Below are positions 20,339 to 29,340 of a stretch of DNA of 64,000 bases, piece after piece. Numbering within the stretch: the stretch's first letter is position 1; each line of letters begins with the position of its first letter. The stretch is from assembly GCF_023283925.1 (NCBI RefSeq), contig NZ_JAKIKX010000002.1:310001-374000 (forward strand), given 5' to 3'. A program made the translations under genes and the position numbers. Origin of the DNA: Shewanella marisflavi. GTDB lineage: Bacteria; Pseudomonadota; Gammaproteobacteria; Enterobacterales; Shewanellaceae. The notes beneath the pieces are model-generated. The model made no database searches. It was given only the letters and a program-made list of their open reading frames with translations, and was not told the DNA's origin.

Positions 20339-21394
20339 TTAGTTATTGCTTTTCTGGCTAACGCCCATCAGCTCAAGGTGCCTGTCTAACGAGGCCTTAA
20401 TCACCTGCTTCACCTTGTCTTCACCACACTTAAAAGGAAACCCCAGGTTCTCTGCGTGAGGATTGATAGGAGTCGCGACTTTAACCACCCGGTAACAGGT
20501 ATCACCAAGCTTAACGATACGATTCGGGTCCAATTTACTGTCCAGGGTAATTGCCGTGTTATATTCATCGATTTTTGGCAGGGCTAACTGCGCCATCTGC
20601 CCATCCATCTCGCTTATCGATTTGGGCATTGTCGCCGCATCGGCCGCGCGCTGTACCAGCTTATCGATCAAGGCTTGACGATGCCTGGCCAGATAGTCGC
20701 CGGTGATGACGCCGAGCTCCCCAGCAAAAGGTCGCTCTTGAGGCGGCGCGCTATATCCTGTTAGATCAGGCGCCTCAAAGGTGAACCCTTGTTCTGCCAC
20801 TCTCCTTGGCAGCTCTGGTTCGATATCATGACTTTTTGCCTGACTTTTCTCGGCGCCGACCGTCTGAGTTTGCTGATTATCCCGGTCAGGACTGTGCTTC
20901 TGGCTCTGGATCAGTTGCTTCTGCGGGGGCGAGGCGCCAGGCGATTTCAGTTGGGATAGCGAGGGGAAACTCTGCTCCTCGGTAACAGGCGCAACTAGCT
21001 GTGTATCAGATGAGTTTTTTAGCGGCGCTGCTTGCTTAGTCAATTCCCGCTTGGTCATGGCCCCAAGTTGGGCAGCGCTCAGCATATAGGCGCTTATCGC
21101 CTTGGTAGACGGCTCAGCGCGCAAGGCGCGGCCATGGTATATCGGATAACGCCAACTAAGCATGGACAGTAGAAACAGATGTAGCAGCAAGACACCGAGC
21201 ACAAGCATAAGATCTGTTAAGCTTATCCCTAGGAACTTATGCTGGCGCCGCTGGTGCTCGGCACTCTCCTCAAGCAAATCGAGGCTGGTTAACGCAAGCG
21301 GCTCAGGACATACGGCGTTAAGCTTAATCGCCGACCAATGATACTCTTGTTCTGGTTGCCTTGGTTTATGCAGCTCCTGTGGCGTCACTTGCAA
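20339..21394 (-). CDS. Unrecognised single-pass membrane protein with Gln/Ser/Pro-rich linker
   Basis: I do not recognise this 351-residue protein. Residues 1-55 are hydrophilic and should be cytoplasmic; a single hydrophobic helix (LTDLMLVLGVLLLHLFLLSML, about 58-79) follows; residues 85-210 are rich in Gln, Ser, Pro and Lys; and the last 140 residues form a probable folded domain with two Cys (in DTCYRVV and FKCGED) that could form a disulfide in the periplasm. The layout resembles TonB-like or tether proteins, but no family motif is visible. It lies upstream of the thi promoter on the same strand and is divergent from the hemolysin III gene. Confidence 0.6.
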   Translation of the reverse strand: MQVTPQELHKPRQPEQEYHWSAIKLNAVCPEPLALTSLDLLEESAEHQRRQHKFLGISLTDLMLVLGVLLLHLFLLSMLSWRYPIYHGRALRAEPSTKAISAYMLSAAQLGAMTKRELTKQAAPLKNSSDTQLVAPVTEEQSFPSLSQLKSPGASPPQKQLIQSQKHSPDRDNQQTQTVGAEKSQAKSHDIEPELPRRVAEQGFTFEAPDLTGYSAPPQERPFAGELGVITGDYLARHRQALIDKLVQRAADAATMPKSISEMDGQMAQLALPKIDEYNTAITLDSKLDPNRIVKLGDTCYRVVKVATPINPHAENLGFPFKCGEDKVKQVIKASLDRHLELMGVSQKSNN

Positions 21395-21621
21395 GAGAGA
21401 CAGATCCTTTCCTTAGGTAACTTAGCGCTTTAGAGGCTAAGCTTGACCCATAAGTTCCACCTCCTGTTATAGGTGGACACTATTTATATTAAAGTTATTT
21501 AAAATCAAACATTAAAAACCACCCCAAACTTTTAAGCTTACATATGTACGCTAAAGTATTTCATTTGCGATAGCATACTGTTAGACTCAGTTTGAGGTCT
21601 AACCAGTCAATAGAGAGCATG

Positions 21622-22302
21622 ATGCCGTCCCAAGAACTCCCCTTAAACCAAGCAGATCCCCTAGTGTCAATCGCCGCGCCCTATAGCCGCTCTGAAGAGC
21701 TGGCCAATGCGATGAGCCATGGACTCGGGGTGCTTGCTGGTATTCTGGCATTGATTTTTTCAATGATGAAAGGTTGGGATAGTCTCAGCGATCTGCAACT
21801 GGGTGGTATGTTGATCTACTGCCTGAGTATCATACTCCTGTTTCTCTGTTCAACCTTGTACCACAGCGTGTCTGATCCCAAGCTAAAACATAAGCTGAAG
21901 ATTGCCGATCACTGCGCCATCTATCTGCTCATCGCCGGCACCTATACCCCACTCATGCTGATCCAATTAGGCAGCGCCGAAGCCGATGGAATATTGCTCG
22001 CCATCTGGTGTCTGGCACTCGGCGGGATCTTGTTTAAGACTCTCTTTATCCACAGATTTAAGATCTTTAGTCTGGTGCTCTATCTGGTAATGGGTTGGTT
22101 GTGCGTTATCGTCATGAAACAACTGCTTGAGGCCATGAGCACCTTAGGTTTTCAGCTATTAATGGCCGGCGGGATTTTTTATAGTGTTGGGGTGATCTTC
22201 TATGTGGGTAAACGCATCCCCTATAATCATGCCATCTGGCATCTGTTTGTGCTGGCAGGAGCGCTCAGTCATTTTCTATGTGTCTATCTGACGGTGCTTT
22301 GA
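21622..22302 (+). CDS. Hemolysin III / PAQR-family membrane protein
   Basis: The product of about 226 residues has seven hydrophobic segments and the hallmarks of the hemolysin III branch of the PAQR superfamily: ELANAMSHGLGVLAG near the N terminus, STLYHSVSDPKLKH, and HAIWHLFVLAGALSHF near the C terminus, whose His and Asp residues are the presumed metal site. It should be an inner membrane protein. The name is historic, and its true role is unclear (hydrolase-like chemistry has been suggested for the superfamily). ATG 21622 is preceded by AGAGAG; ATG 21619 and TTG 21592 are alternatives. It overlaps the convergent DTW gene by 38 bases. Confidence 0.88.
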   Translation: MPSQELPLNQADPLVSIAAPYSRSEELANAMSHGLGVLAGILALIFSMMKGWDSLSDLQLGGMLIYCLSIILLFLCSTLYHSVSDPKLKHKLKIADHCAIYLLIAGTYTPLMLIQLGSAEADGILLAIWCLALGGILFKTLFIHRFKIFSLVLYLVMGWLCVIVMKQLLEAMSTLGFQLLMAGGIFYSVGVIFYVGKRIPYNHAIWHLFVLAGALSHFLCVYLTVL

Positions 22303-22801
22303 CTTGACTGTGCTCTGACATAAAGACGTCAAACGCCGCATCCAGAACTTGCGCTTCATCTGACATCTCCATACCTCTTAGCAGGCTGATAATGCACTCT
22401 ATGGTGCACAAGCCCTGATCCACCTGATTGCGCCTTAAACGATAACGAGAAGTGGATGCCTCTGACAGGCTTAAGCGCCGTGCCTGTTGCAGATAGGGGC
22501 TCTGGCGGACCATCTTTCTGGCTTCCTGCCAGGTGGCATCCAAAATAATGATCTGCTGTGGTAAAGGCGTCTGAGCCTCCTCTACTAAGGCTTCAAGGGT
22601 AAACGCTGGTGGGCTTTTATCACTTGGCGGAAAGAGTAACAGCGCCTCTCCAGACTCGCAGGCCTGCCTAAGCCAAGCATCGGGCTCAACCCGTGACCAA
22701 GGCACACGGCGGCATAACTCAGGAAAGTGCTGCAACGCCAGCGTGCCCGTATTAGAGGGACGCTCATATTCCCGCGCATGTGTGAGCAGTATAATTTTCA
22801 T
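22265..22801 (-). CDS. DTW-domain protein, probable tRNA-uridine aminocarboxypropyltransferase
   Basis: The 178-residue protein carries the DTW-domain pattern: THAREYERPSNTG at the N terminus, a LLFPPSD strand, ILDATWQEARKM (with Ala in place of the usual middle residue), RYRLRRNQVDQGLCTIE and a final ALDAAFDVFM-like helix. Members such as E. coli TapT transfer the aminocarboxypropyl group of SAM to uridine in tRNA to give acp3U. This copy is shorter than TapT and lacks the N-terminal zinc-binding Cys residues. Its stop lies inside the convergent hemolysin III gene. Confidence 0.83.
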   Translation of the reverse strand: MKIILLTHAREYERPSNTGTLALQHFPELCRRVPWSRVEPDAWLRQACESGEALLLFPPSDKSPPAFTLEALVEEAQTPLPQQIIILDATWQEARKMVRQSPYLQQARRLSLSEASTSRYRLRRNQVDQGLCTIECIISLLRGMEMSDEAQVLDAAFDVFMSEHSQVKAPSDRHIEND

Positions 22802-22921
22802 TTAACTAACTTTCTTTGCGGTTTGCAGGCTCGATAAAGGCGCCAGTATACCCTAGCCAAGCGAGTGAGGTTAGCCAGGCGTCGACATAAATTAACGAGT
22901 ATTTACGACATGTTAAGCAAG

Positions 22922-25900
22922 CTAGCGAAAGTCTCTCGCTTTTGACTCAAAATTATTCACCATAGTAGAAACATCTATTAATCTACCCGCAATGATATGA
23001 CTCACCCCAGATTGGGTCTCAAGTATGCCCGCTACCTTTAATATTTTTGATGTCAAAAAAGGCTGACGCTGCGCCCTGGCCGTTGCACTCCATACGATCA
23101 CATTGATGTTACCCGTCTCATCCTCTAGGGTCACAAAGGTCACCCCAGAGGCGGTACCTGGACGCTGACGCCCCACTACCACGCCGGCGACATGTACCAA
23201 CTGACCATGACGGCAACCCGCCAATTGGGCCGCGCTTAAACACTCCTTTAGCTCTCCCCGCTCTCTGAGCTGCGCTATCACATGACGGCCCAGACTCAAA
23301 CCAAGGTGGCGATAATCGCTCTGCATGGCGGCCATCTCACTCGGCGCAGCCAACACCACCTGACTGCTCACAGGGGGTAAATCATCAAACAGCGGCAGAC
23401 TCGGCTGGTACGCACTCAACTGCCAACGCGCCTGATACCTGTGCCCAGCCACAGTAAGCAGAGCATCGGCACTGGCAAGCAGCGTCAGGCAGGCAGAAGA
23501 GAGTCCGATCTCATACAACTGCTCGACCCGGGTAAAACCTGTCTCGGGACGCGCCTTACGCAATCGGTCAATATCGGCCTGTTGCAGCCCCTTCACCTGG
23601 CGAAACCCTAGACGAATCGACGGCCCCTGCTCCGCTTCAATCTCCACCAAACGATTGTCCCAATCACTGTGATTCACACACACAGGCAACACCATCACCC
23701 CATGGCGCTGTACATCCTGAATTAACTGCGACGGGCTATAAAAACCCATTGGCTGACTGTTGAGTAAGGCGCAGCAAAACGCCGCCGGGTAATGATACTT
23801 AAGGTAGGCCGACGCATAGGCCAGCAAGGCAAAACTGGCAGAATGAGACTCGGGAAAACCATACTCGCCAAACCCTTTAATCTGCCGATAAATCTGCTCG
23901 GCAAAGCTCTTGCTATAACCCCGTTTCGCCATGCCGCTAAGGAGCTTGGTTTCAAACTGTGCCAGCTCACCAGTCCGCTTCCAGCTCGCCATCGCCCGGC
24001 GCAGCTGATCGGCCTCACCACCGCTAAATCCGGCCGCCACCATGGCCAGTTGGATCACCTGCTCCTGAAAGATAGGCACCCCCATGGTGCGAGACAGCAC
24101 TGACTGCACCTCAGGGCTGGGATATTCCACAGTCTCCAGTCCATCGCGGCGACGCAGATAGGGATGCACCATATCACCTTGAATAGGACCAGGCCTGACG
24201 ATGGCAATCTGCACCACAAGATCGTAATAACAAGCGGGTTTTAATCTGGGCAACATGGCACTCTGTGCCCGAGATTCGATCTGAAACACCCCTATGCTAT
24301 CGCCAGCCTGCAACATGGCATAAACCTCGGCTTGTTCCCACACCAGATCGGCCATGGTAAAGGGACGCTCAGGTGTACTTAACAGGGCGAAGGTTTTACG
24401 GATCGCCGTCAACATGCCCAGCGCCAGAATATCCACCTTTAGCAAGCCAAGGCTCTCAAGATCATCCTTATCCCACTGGATCACAGTGCGATCGACCATG
24501 GCCGCATTCTCAATCGGCACCAACTCAGACAAGGGGCCGGCTGAGATAATAAAGCCACCCACATGCTGCGACAGATGACGAGGAAATCCGATAAGGCTCT
24601 GCACCAGCGGCAGCAGCATACGCCCTCGCCCCGACTCTGGTAGCATGGCGGCGAGTTGAGCAGTCCAATGCTGCTTGGGATCGCGGCGATCGATTTTTTT
24701 GATCATCATGGCGATCTGCTCGGCATCTATCCCCAGCACCTTGCCCACATCACCCATGGCACTCTTAAAGCGATAGCAGATCACCGCCGCTGCGAGGGCA
24801 GTCCGCTCCCGGCCATACTTGCGATAGATATATTGAATCACCTCCTCGCGCCGTTCATGCTCAAAATCCACATCGATATCCGGCGGCTCATTACGCTCTT
24901 TAGAGATGAAACGCTCGAACAACATGTTAATCTTGGTGGGGTCAACCTCGGTGATCCCCAGGCAGTAGCACACCACAGAGTTGGCTGCCGAGCCCCGCCC
25001 CTGATGCAGAATCAGCTGTGACTTGGCAAAGCAAACGATGTCATAGATGGTCAAGAAGAAATATTCATAACCCATCGCCTTGATAAGCGTTAACTCCTTT
25101 TCATACTGCAACCTGACCTTGTCAGGCACCCCCTCGGGAAAGCGCCGCTTGGCCCCCTCTCTCACGGCTTGGGCCAGGTACTCACTGGCCTGCATGCCAG
25201 TCGGTACCACCTCCGCGGGGTATTCATACTTAAGCTCATCTAAAGAGAAGTGACACTGGCGCGCCAGTGCAAGCCCCTTGTCTATCCAGGCCTGAGGATA
25301 ACGCTTATATTGCGCCGCAATGGGTTTAAGGCTCGCCTCGGCATTGATAGAACATAGGGCCGCCCCACTGTCGAGATCCCGCCCATGAGCAATGCAGGTG
25401 AGCACATCAAGCAGTGGCTGACGAGAAGCGTCATGCATCCGTACGCCACCTGCGGCAACACAGGGAATGGTCAGCACCTCGCCCAGTCTTTGCCACAATT
25501 GCAAGTGAAGCGCTTCGCCCGGCAACAAGAGCCGCTCCATCAAGAGGTGCAACCGGGTTGAAAACGCCCGCTTTAGCTCTGCGCCAATCTGTCGCAGATG
25601 CTCCTGATATACCACCAGCAGTTCTCCCTCATCCAACGCAGTGCTAAGCGTTAGCTGAAATTGGGCCAAGGAAGGAGGCCGCCATAACACTAGGCTCTCT
25701 TGCTGTTTCAAGAGGCTATTGAGACTCACCTTGTACTCCCCCTTTCCCTGACTGCGTCTTGCCTGGGTGATCAGTGCGCTGATCTCCCCATAGGCTACGC
25801 GGCTGGGTGCCAGCAGGACGAACAGGCCCTCATCGAGATGAAACTCGGCACCTAAGATCAATTTAAGATCGCAGCGCTTGGCCGCTTCGTGAGCCTTCAC

Positions 25901-26038
25901 CACCCCGGCAAAGGAACATTCATCGGTCAATGCCAGCGCCTGATAGCCCAGCAGGCTGGCCTGCTCCACCAGCTCATGGGGATGGGAGGCGCCGCGCAGG
26001 AAGCTGTAATTAGAGAGTGCATGCAGCTCGGCGTACAT
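22922..26038 (-). CDS. dnaE2: Error-prone DNA polymerase DnaE2
   Basis: The 1038-residue protein is a C-family DNA polymerase of the ImuC/DnaE2 type. The N-terminal PHP domain starts MYAELHALSNYSFLRGASHP; the polymerase palm holds the catalytic carboxylates in PPDIDVDFEHERREEV; an OB-fold domain near residues 935-1010 (VVGRQRPGTASGVTFVTLED) closes the protein. The start at ATG 26038 overlaps the imuB stop in TAATG, showing translational coupling. DnaE2 extends from lesions during SOS mutagenesis together with ImuA and ImuB. The frame extends 18 codons further upstream, inside imuB, without family similarity. Confidence 0.95.
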   Translation of the reverse strand: MYAELHALSNYSFLRGASHPHELVEQASLLGYQALALTDECSFAGVVKAHEAAKRCDLKLILGAEFHLDEGLFVLLAPSRVAYGEISALITQARRSQGKGEYKVSLNSLLKQQESLVLWRPPSLAQFQLTLSTALDEGELLVVYQEHLRQIGAELKRAFSTRLHLLMERLLLPGEALHLQLWQRLGEVLTIPCVAAGGVRMHDASRQPLLDVLTCIAHGRDLDSGAALCSINAEASLKPIAAQYKRYPQAWIDKGLALARQCHFSLDELKYEYPAEVVPTGMQASEYLAQAVREGAKRRFPEGVPDKVRLQYEKELTLIKAMGYEYFFLTIYDIVCFAKSQLILHQGRGSAANSVVCYCLGITEVDPTKINMLFERFISKERNEPPDIDVDFEHERREEVIQYIYRKYGRERTALAAAVICYRFKSAMGDVGKVLGIDAEQIAMMIKKIDRRDPKQHWTAQLAAMLPESGRGRMLLPLVQSLIGFPRHLSQHVGGFIISAGPLSELVPIENAAMVDRTVIQWDKDDLESLGLLKVDILALGMLTAIRKTFALLSTPERPFTMADLVWEQAEVYAMLQAGDSIGVFQIESRAQSAMLPRLKPACYYDLVVQIAIVRPGPIQGDMVHPYLRRRDGLETVEYPSPEVQSVLSRTMGVPIFQEQVIQLAMVAAGFSGGEADQLRRAMASWKRTGELAQFETKLLSGMAKRGYSKSFAEQIYRQIKGFGEYGFPESHSASFALLAYASAYLKYHYPAAFCCALLNSQPMGFYSPSQLIQDVQRHGVMVLPVCVNHSDWDNRLVEIEAEQGPSIRLGFRQVKGLQQADIDRLRKARPETGFTRVEQLYEIGLSSACLTLLASADALLTVAGHRYQARWQLSAYQPSLPLFDDLPPVSSQVVLAAPSEMAAMQSDYRHLGLSLGRHVIAQLRERGELKECLSAAQLAGCRHGQLVHVAGVVVGRQRPGTASGVTFVTLEDETGNINVIVWSATARAQRQPFLTSKILKVAGILETQSGVSHIIAGRLIDVSTMVNNFESKARDFR

Positions 26039-27714
26039 TAAGCAAACCATCCCTGTAAAAATAACCCCTGAGGCGTGCGAAACACCCAGCACAGTCCACC
26101 TTGCTCCATTTGAGCCAGGTAATAATCTCGCGGCGCCTCATTCCCCCAGGGAGAGAGCAGGCGCTCGGGTCCCTTTAGCAGAGTCACTTGTTCTGGCAAG
26201 ATAGGTTCTGGCTGACGCAGCAACCAGCTGGGGCGGATTCGCCCATCACAGCTCCCCTGCGCCAGATCAACTTGCAACTCCGCACTCTCACTCAGAGCAC
26301 GTGTCTTTCCCTGATAACTGGCCTTGGGCTCGGCGCACTCATGACTGCTTTGCCAAGCTGCACCTTGGGGCGTCTGGCGCCATTGTGAAAAGGAGCGGCT
26401 CTGCCAACTGTGTTCAGGAAGATGATGGCTGCAATTGCTAACGCCCTTCACCTTCTCGGCGCCCAAGCGAGCCTCAAGCAGAGATAACAGCCGCATACTC
26501 GCATCTGACTTGCCCTGACTCTGGTACCAGTTAGGGGTTTGTACCGCCAGCGCGACTAAGGTATCGGCTTCAACCTCCAGGCTGATCACGGGCGCCGCTA
26601 AGGACAAACTGTCGAGCTGCACGCGGCACAGCTTGAGCAAGGCATCGGCCCTGTGCTCGGCAAAAGGATAGCGGATATCGCAGCGCAGCGGCGTCATCGT
26701 CAGGTCGCGAAACACTAAGGTCAAACGTAAAGCCAATACTGCCTGCTGACGCTGCATAAGATAGCTCGATAAGGTTGCGAGCATGCGACTCAGTGGAAAC
26801 GCCAGTCCTTCGAGATGACTCACCTCATAGAGCAAGGCAAGCTTATGCTGATAGCTCTCGGGCGGTTGATAAAATCTGTGCACCTGAGGTAACTGGCCTT
26901 TAAGCTGGGCAAGCAGGGTCAGCATCGCCTCTCCAAAGCGTTCACCCAACTCACTCAGGGGCAAGGCGAGTAACTCCTGCGTCTGTGTTAGCCCCATGTT
27001 TTCACAGGCGCGCTGCACCGAGAGCGGTAAGGGTAAGGCTGAGATAGCCAGAGGCGCCAGCTGCATTAGAGTCACTTGAGGCAAGACCTGCTGTGTGTTT
27101 TCCTCCTCGCCAACACGGGCCTGTGCGTCAGCTGCTTGGGCGACTTCCTCCCCCGCTTTAACCTCAGGGGTCACATCTTTTTGGGTGAATATGAGCCGCT
27201 CCGGCCACGACATGGGCTGATATCTGGCCCCCAGCTGTGCCAGCAAGGGATTCTGAGCTAAGGCAAACTGACATTTGAGACCATAAGCGACTGCGGCGCT
27301 ATGGTATTGCCTTAACAGCTGCTTTAAGCTGCCAAAGACTTTCACCATGGAGCCCACCTCAAGCAGCAAAGTATCTGTCACCTGTGGCTGCTCATCTCGC
27401 TTGCTCCCATCGAAGGGACACACCATGGGCACCACTCTGGCGCTATAAGCATAACTCCATTGACACAGCCAATCGCTGGCGCTCTGACTGAGGCTATTAT
27501 CATAGGTCAATAGCTGCAGTGATGGGCAGAGGGTCTGCGCCGTGGCGATGCTCTGGCCCACCTCTACCCCTTGATTGGCTGCGGCCTGAGAACTGAGCAA
27601 TATTTGGCTCGATTGACGCTCATAGAGAGCCAATGCCGCGCCAGGCTCTATCCCCTGATGGTAGCTTTGATATTGAAGTAGCCAATGGGGAAAATATACC
27701 GCCAGCCACAACAT
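26038..27714 (-). CDS. imuB: ImuB, Y-family polymerase-like mutagenesis factor
   Basis: The 558-residue protein resembles DinB-type polymerases at its start (MLWLAVYFPHWLLQYQ) and has the Y-family little-finger-like region in its middle, but ImuB proteins lack the catalytic carboxylates: here the N-terminal strand is WLAVYFPHW rather than the DMDAFFA type. In the known mutasome ImuB bridges the beta clamp, ImuA and DnaE2. It directly abuts imuA on one side and overlaps dnaE2 by one base on the other. The C-terminal end (YYLAQMEQGGLCWVFRT) is typical of the family. Confidence 0.92.
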   Translation of the reverse strand: MLWLAVYFPHWLLQYQSYHQGIEPGAALALYERQSSQILLSSQAAANQGVEVGQSIATAQTLCPSLQLLTYDNSLSQSASDWLCQWSYAYSARVVPMVCPFDGSKRDEQPQVTDTLLLEVGSMVKVFGSLKQLLRQYHSAAVAYGLKCQFALAQNPLLAQLGARYQPMSWPERLIFTQKDVTPEVKAGEEVAQAADAQARVGEEENTQQVLPQVTLMQLAPLAISALPLPLSVQRACENMGLTQTQELLALPLSELGERFGEAMLTLLAQLKGQLPQVHRFYQPPESYQHKLALLYEVSHLEGLAFPLSRMLATLSSYLMQRQQAVLALRLTLVFRDLTMTPLRCDIRYPFAEHRADALLKLCRVQLDSLSLAAPVISLEVEADTLVALAVQTPNWYQSQGKSDASMRLLSLLEARLGAEKVKGVSNCSHHLPEHSWQSRSFSQWRQTPQGAAWQSSHECAEPKASYQGKTRALSESAELQVDLAQGSCDGRIRPSWLLRQPEPILPEQVTLLKGPERLLSPWGNEAPRDYYLAQMEQGGLCWVFRTPQGLFLQGWFA

Positions 27715-28452
27715 CTAAGTGCTCCAGGGCCCTTGCACAACCTGTCCTCCCGCCAGAGACGAAGGCGTATCACCCTTCAGACTCTGCGCCAGCAGTTCAG
27801 GTAGCAAAGACAAGCTAAACTTAGGCGCAGGCCAGCCACCACGGCGCTTAAGAATATCCACCTGAGTGGCAAAAGCAGAGGACTTCCCCGCCAGCTCTGG
27901 CTGCAGGGCTAGCCGTAGCGGCACAGGATGTGGCTGCACCTTGAGCTTACTCGGTAGATAACAGACACACAGGCTCTCTCCCTTCTCACAGGCAAGTTGC
28001 AAACGTCTGGCCTGACTCGTACTGAGCTGATCGAGCCAACATAACACCAAGGGAGATACGCCACTGGTTAATATCTGTTCGAGCGCCCACAGCTGCTCTT
28101 TAGGCACCTGGGTATCCACCCACAACAGACGGCTGACATCTATACCCTGCATAAGCAGCTGCTGAGGGTAAGGCACATGTGGCGGCGCCACCAGACTCAC
28201 AGCACCGCCTTGTGGCGAACGGCTGGGGATTAATCGGCGCATAAGGGGGAGCACAAGGCTTAGCTCGCCTATGCCCTCACAGCTATAGAAGATCTCGCAC
28301 AGTCCATGGGCCGGCCAGCCCCCATGCCCCAGATAGCGATTAAGCTCGGGATAACCGCTATCTTGACCCAACGGTCCGGGATAATAGGCATCACCGCGCC
28401 AGAGATCGGCACGTTCGAGCAAACGTTCAAGTTGAGGATCTGCCAAGGCCAT
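27715..28452 (-). CDS. imuA: ImuA, RecA-like translesion synthesis factor
   Basis: The 245-residue product starts at ATG 28452 (MALADPQLERLLERADLWRG). It is the SulA/RecA-like protein that opens imuA-imuB-dnaE2 cassettes: the N-terminal helix, the GLCEIFYSCEGIGELSLVLPL segment in the place of the RecA Walker region, and LVAPPHVPYPQQLLMQGI are recognisable. The Walker A lysine motif is not conserved, as is common in this group. Its promoter is covered by a LexA box. The longer open frame to 28563 would read through the promoter and is rejected. Confidence 0.9.
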   Translation of the reverse strand: MALADPQLERLLERADLWRGDAYYPGPLGQDSGYPELNRYLGHGGWPAHGLCEIFYSCEGIGELSLVLPLMRRLIPSRSPQGGAVSLVAPPHVPYPQQLLMQGIDVSRLLWVDTQVPKEQLWALEQILTSGVSPLVLCWLDQLSTSQARRLQLACEKGESLCVCYLPSKLKVQPHPVPLRLALQPELAGKSSAFATQVDILKRRGGWPAPKFSLSLLPELLAQSLKGDTPSSLAGGQVVQGPWST

Positions 28453-28508
28453 AATACACCCACTCTTAGTCGGCTTACCTACAGGTTCAGCTAAGCCAAA
28501 AACAACAA

Positions 28509-28528
28509 TGCTGTATATAAACACAGTA
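28509..28528 (-). promoter_or_regulatory. LexA (SOS) box of imuA-imuB-dnaE2
   Basis: The core CTGT-N8-ACAG is perfect at 28511-28526 within TGCTGTATATAAACACAGTA. It overlaps the -10 element of the cassette promoter, so LexA binding should block transcription until DNA damage. Confidence 0.92.
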
Positions 28529-28552
28529 TATTTATAATTGGCCAGATCGCAA
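28525..28552 (-). promoter_or_regulatory. Promoter of the imu cassette
   Basis: In minus-strand reading TTGCGA (28547-28552) and TATACT (28525-28530) are separated by 16 bases; the LexA box overlaps the -10 element. Confidence 0.65.
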
Positions 28553-28615
28553 GGGAGAAACACTAAGATCAGTCACACTGACGGCTCATTTTTTAGGCGC
28601 CAGCGGCAGACAGGC

Positions 28616-28645
28616 ACAAAAAAACCACCCTAAGGTGGTTTTATC
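28616..28645 (-). terminator. Terminator of def
   Basis: The stem ACCACC / GGTGGT with loop TTAG is followed in minus-strand reading by seven T residues, 15 bases past the def stop. Its A/T flanks make it potentially bidirectional. Confidence 0.85.
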
Positions 28646-28659
28646 GGCTGAGCCTTGGG

Positions 28660-29151
28660 TTAACGGTACTTCTTAACCTTCTTCAACGCGATCTGCTGCT
28701 TGAGCGGCGACAGATGTTCGATGAAGACTTTACCGTCGAGATGATCCATCTCATGTTGCAATACGATAGCCAGGAAGTCATCGCTCTCTATCTCAAAGGC
28801 CTCTCCCTGACGATCAAGCGCCTTAACCTTAACCTGCTCGAAACGGCTCACCTTGGCGCGATAGCCCGGAATTGACAGGCAAGCTTCCTCACCCACTATC
28901 TCGCCTGAGCGCTCAACAAACTCTGGGTTGATCAGCACTAGGGGTTGATCGCGATCTTCAGAGAGGTCAATAACCAAGATGGCATGCTCACTGCCCACCT
29001 GGGTAGCTGCCAGCCCAATGCCGTCATCCGTGTGATACATGGTTTCGATAAGATCATCGATAAAACCTTGCACGGCGGTGACATCTTCTACAGGCTTTGC
29101 CTTACGTTTCAGGCGCTCATCGGGAATGGTCAATATATCGAGTACAGGCAT
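28660..29151 (-). CDS. def: Peptide deformylase
   Basis: The 163-residue enzyme removes the formyl group from the N terminus of new proteins. All three motifs are present: [15 protein letters not shown] with the metal-binding Cys, and QHEMDH with the two metal-binding His and catalytic Glu. Length is close to the E. coli enzyme. It stands alone, without fmt, so it may be a second copy next to a standard fmt-def locus elsewhere. It has its own terminator and is divergent from the transporter gene. Confidence 0.95.
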   Translation of the reverse strand: MPVLDILTIPDERLKRKAKPVEDVTAVQGFIDDLIETMYHTDDGIGLAATQVGSEHAILVIDLSEDRDQPLVLINPEFVERSGEIVGEEACLSIPGYRAKVSRFEQVKVKALDRQGEAFEIESDDFLAIVLQHEMDHLDGKVFIEHLSPLKQQIALKKVKKYR

Positions 29152-29340
29152 AGTGTGCGGTTCTGGCTCTTAAAAATGGCTAAAAAGTGGCGCCATTATG
29201 ACCTAAATCACATTAAAGGCAACTGCAAACCCATGGTTTTCATCCCTGCAAAGCCAAACCGTGGCCCCAATTGACTTGTAATTCATCAGCGTAGCCGATA
29301 GCATGAAACCACAAACTGTATACAATATACGAGAATAAGA

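Noticed and set aside
24656..25021. Plus-strand open frame of 121 codons inside dnaE2
   Set aside because: It is a shadow on the antisense strand of a well supported polymerase gene, with no family features.
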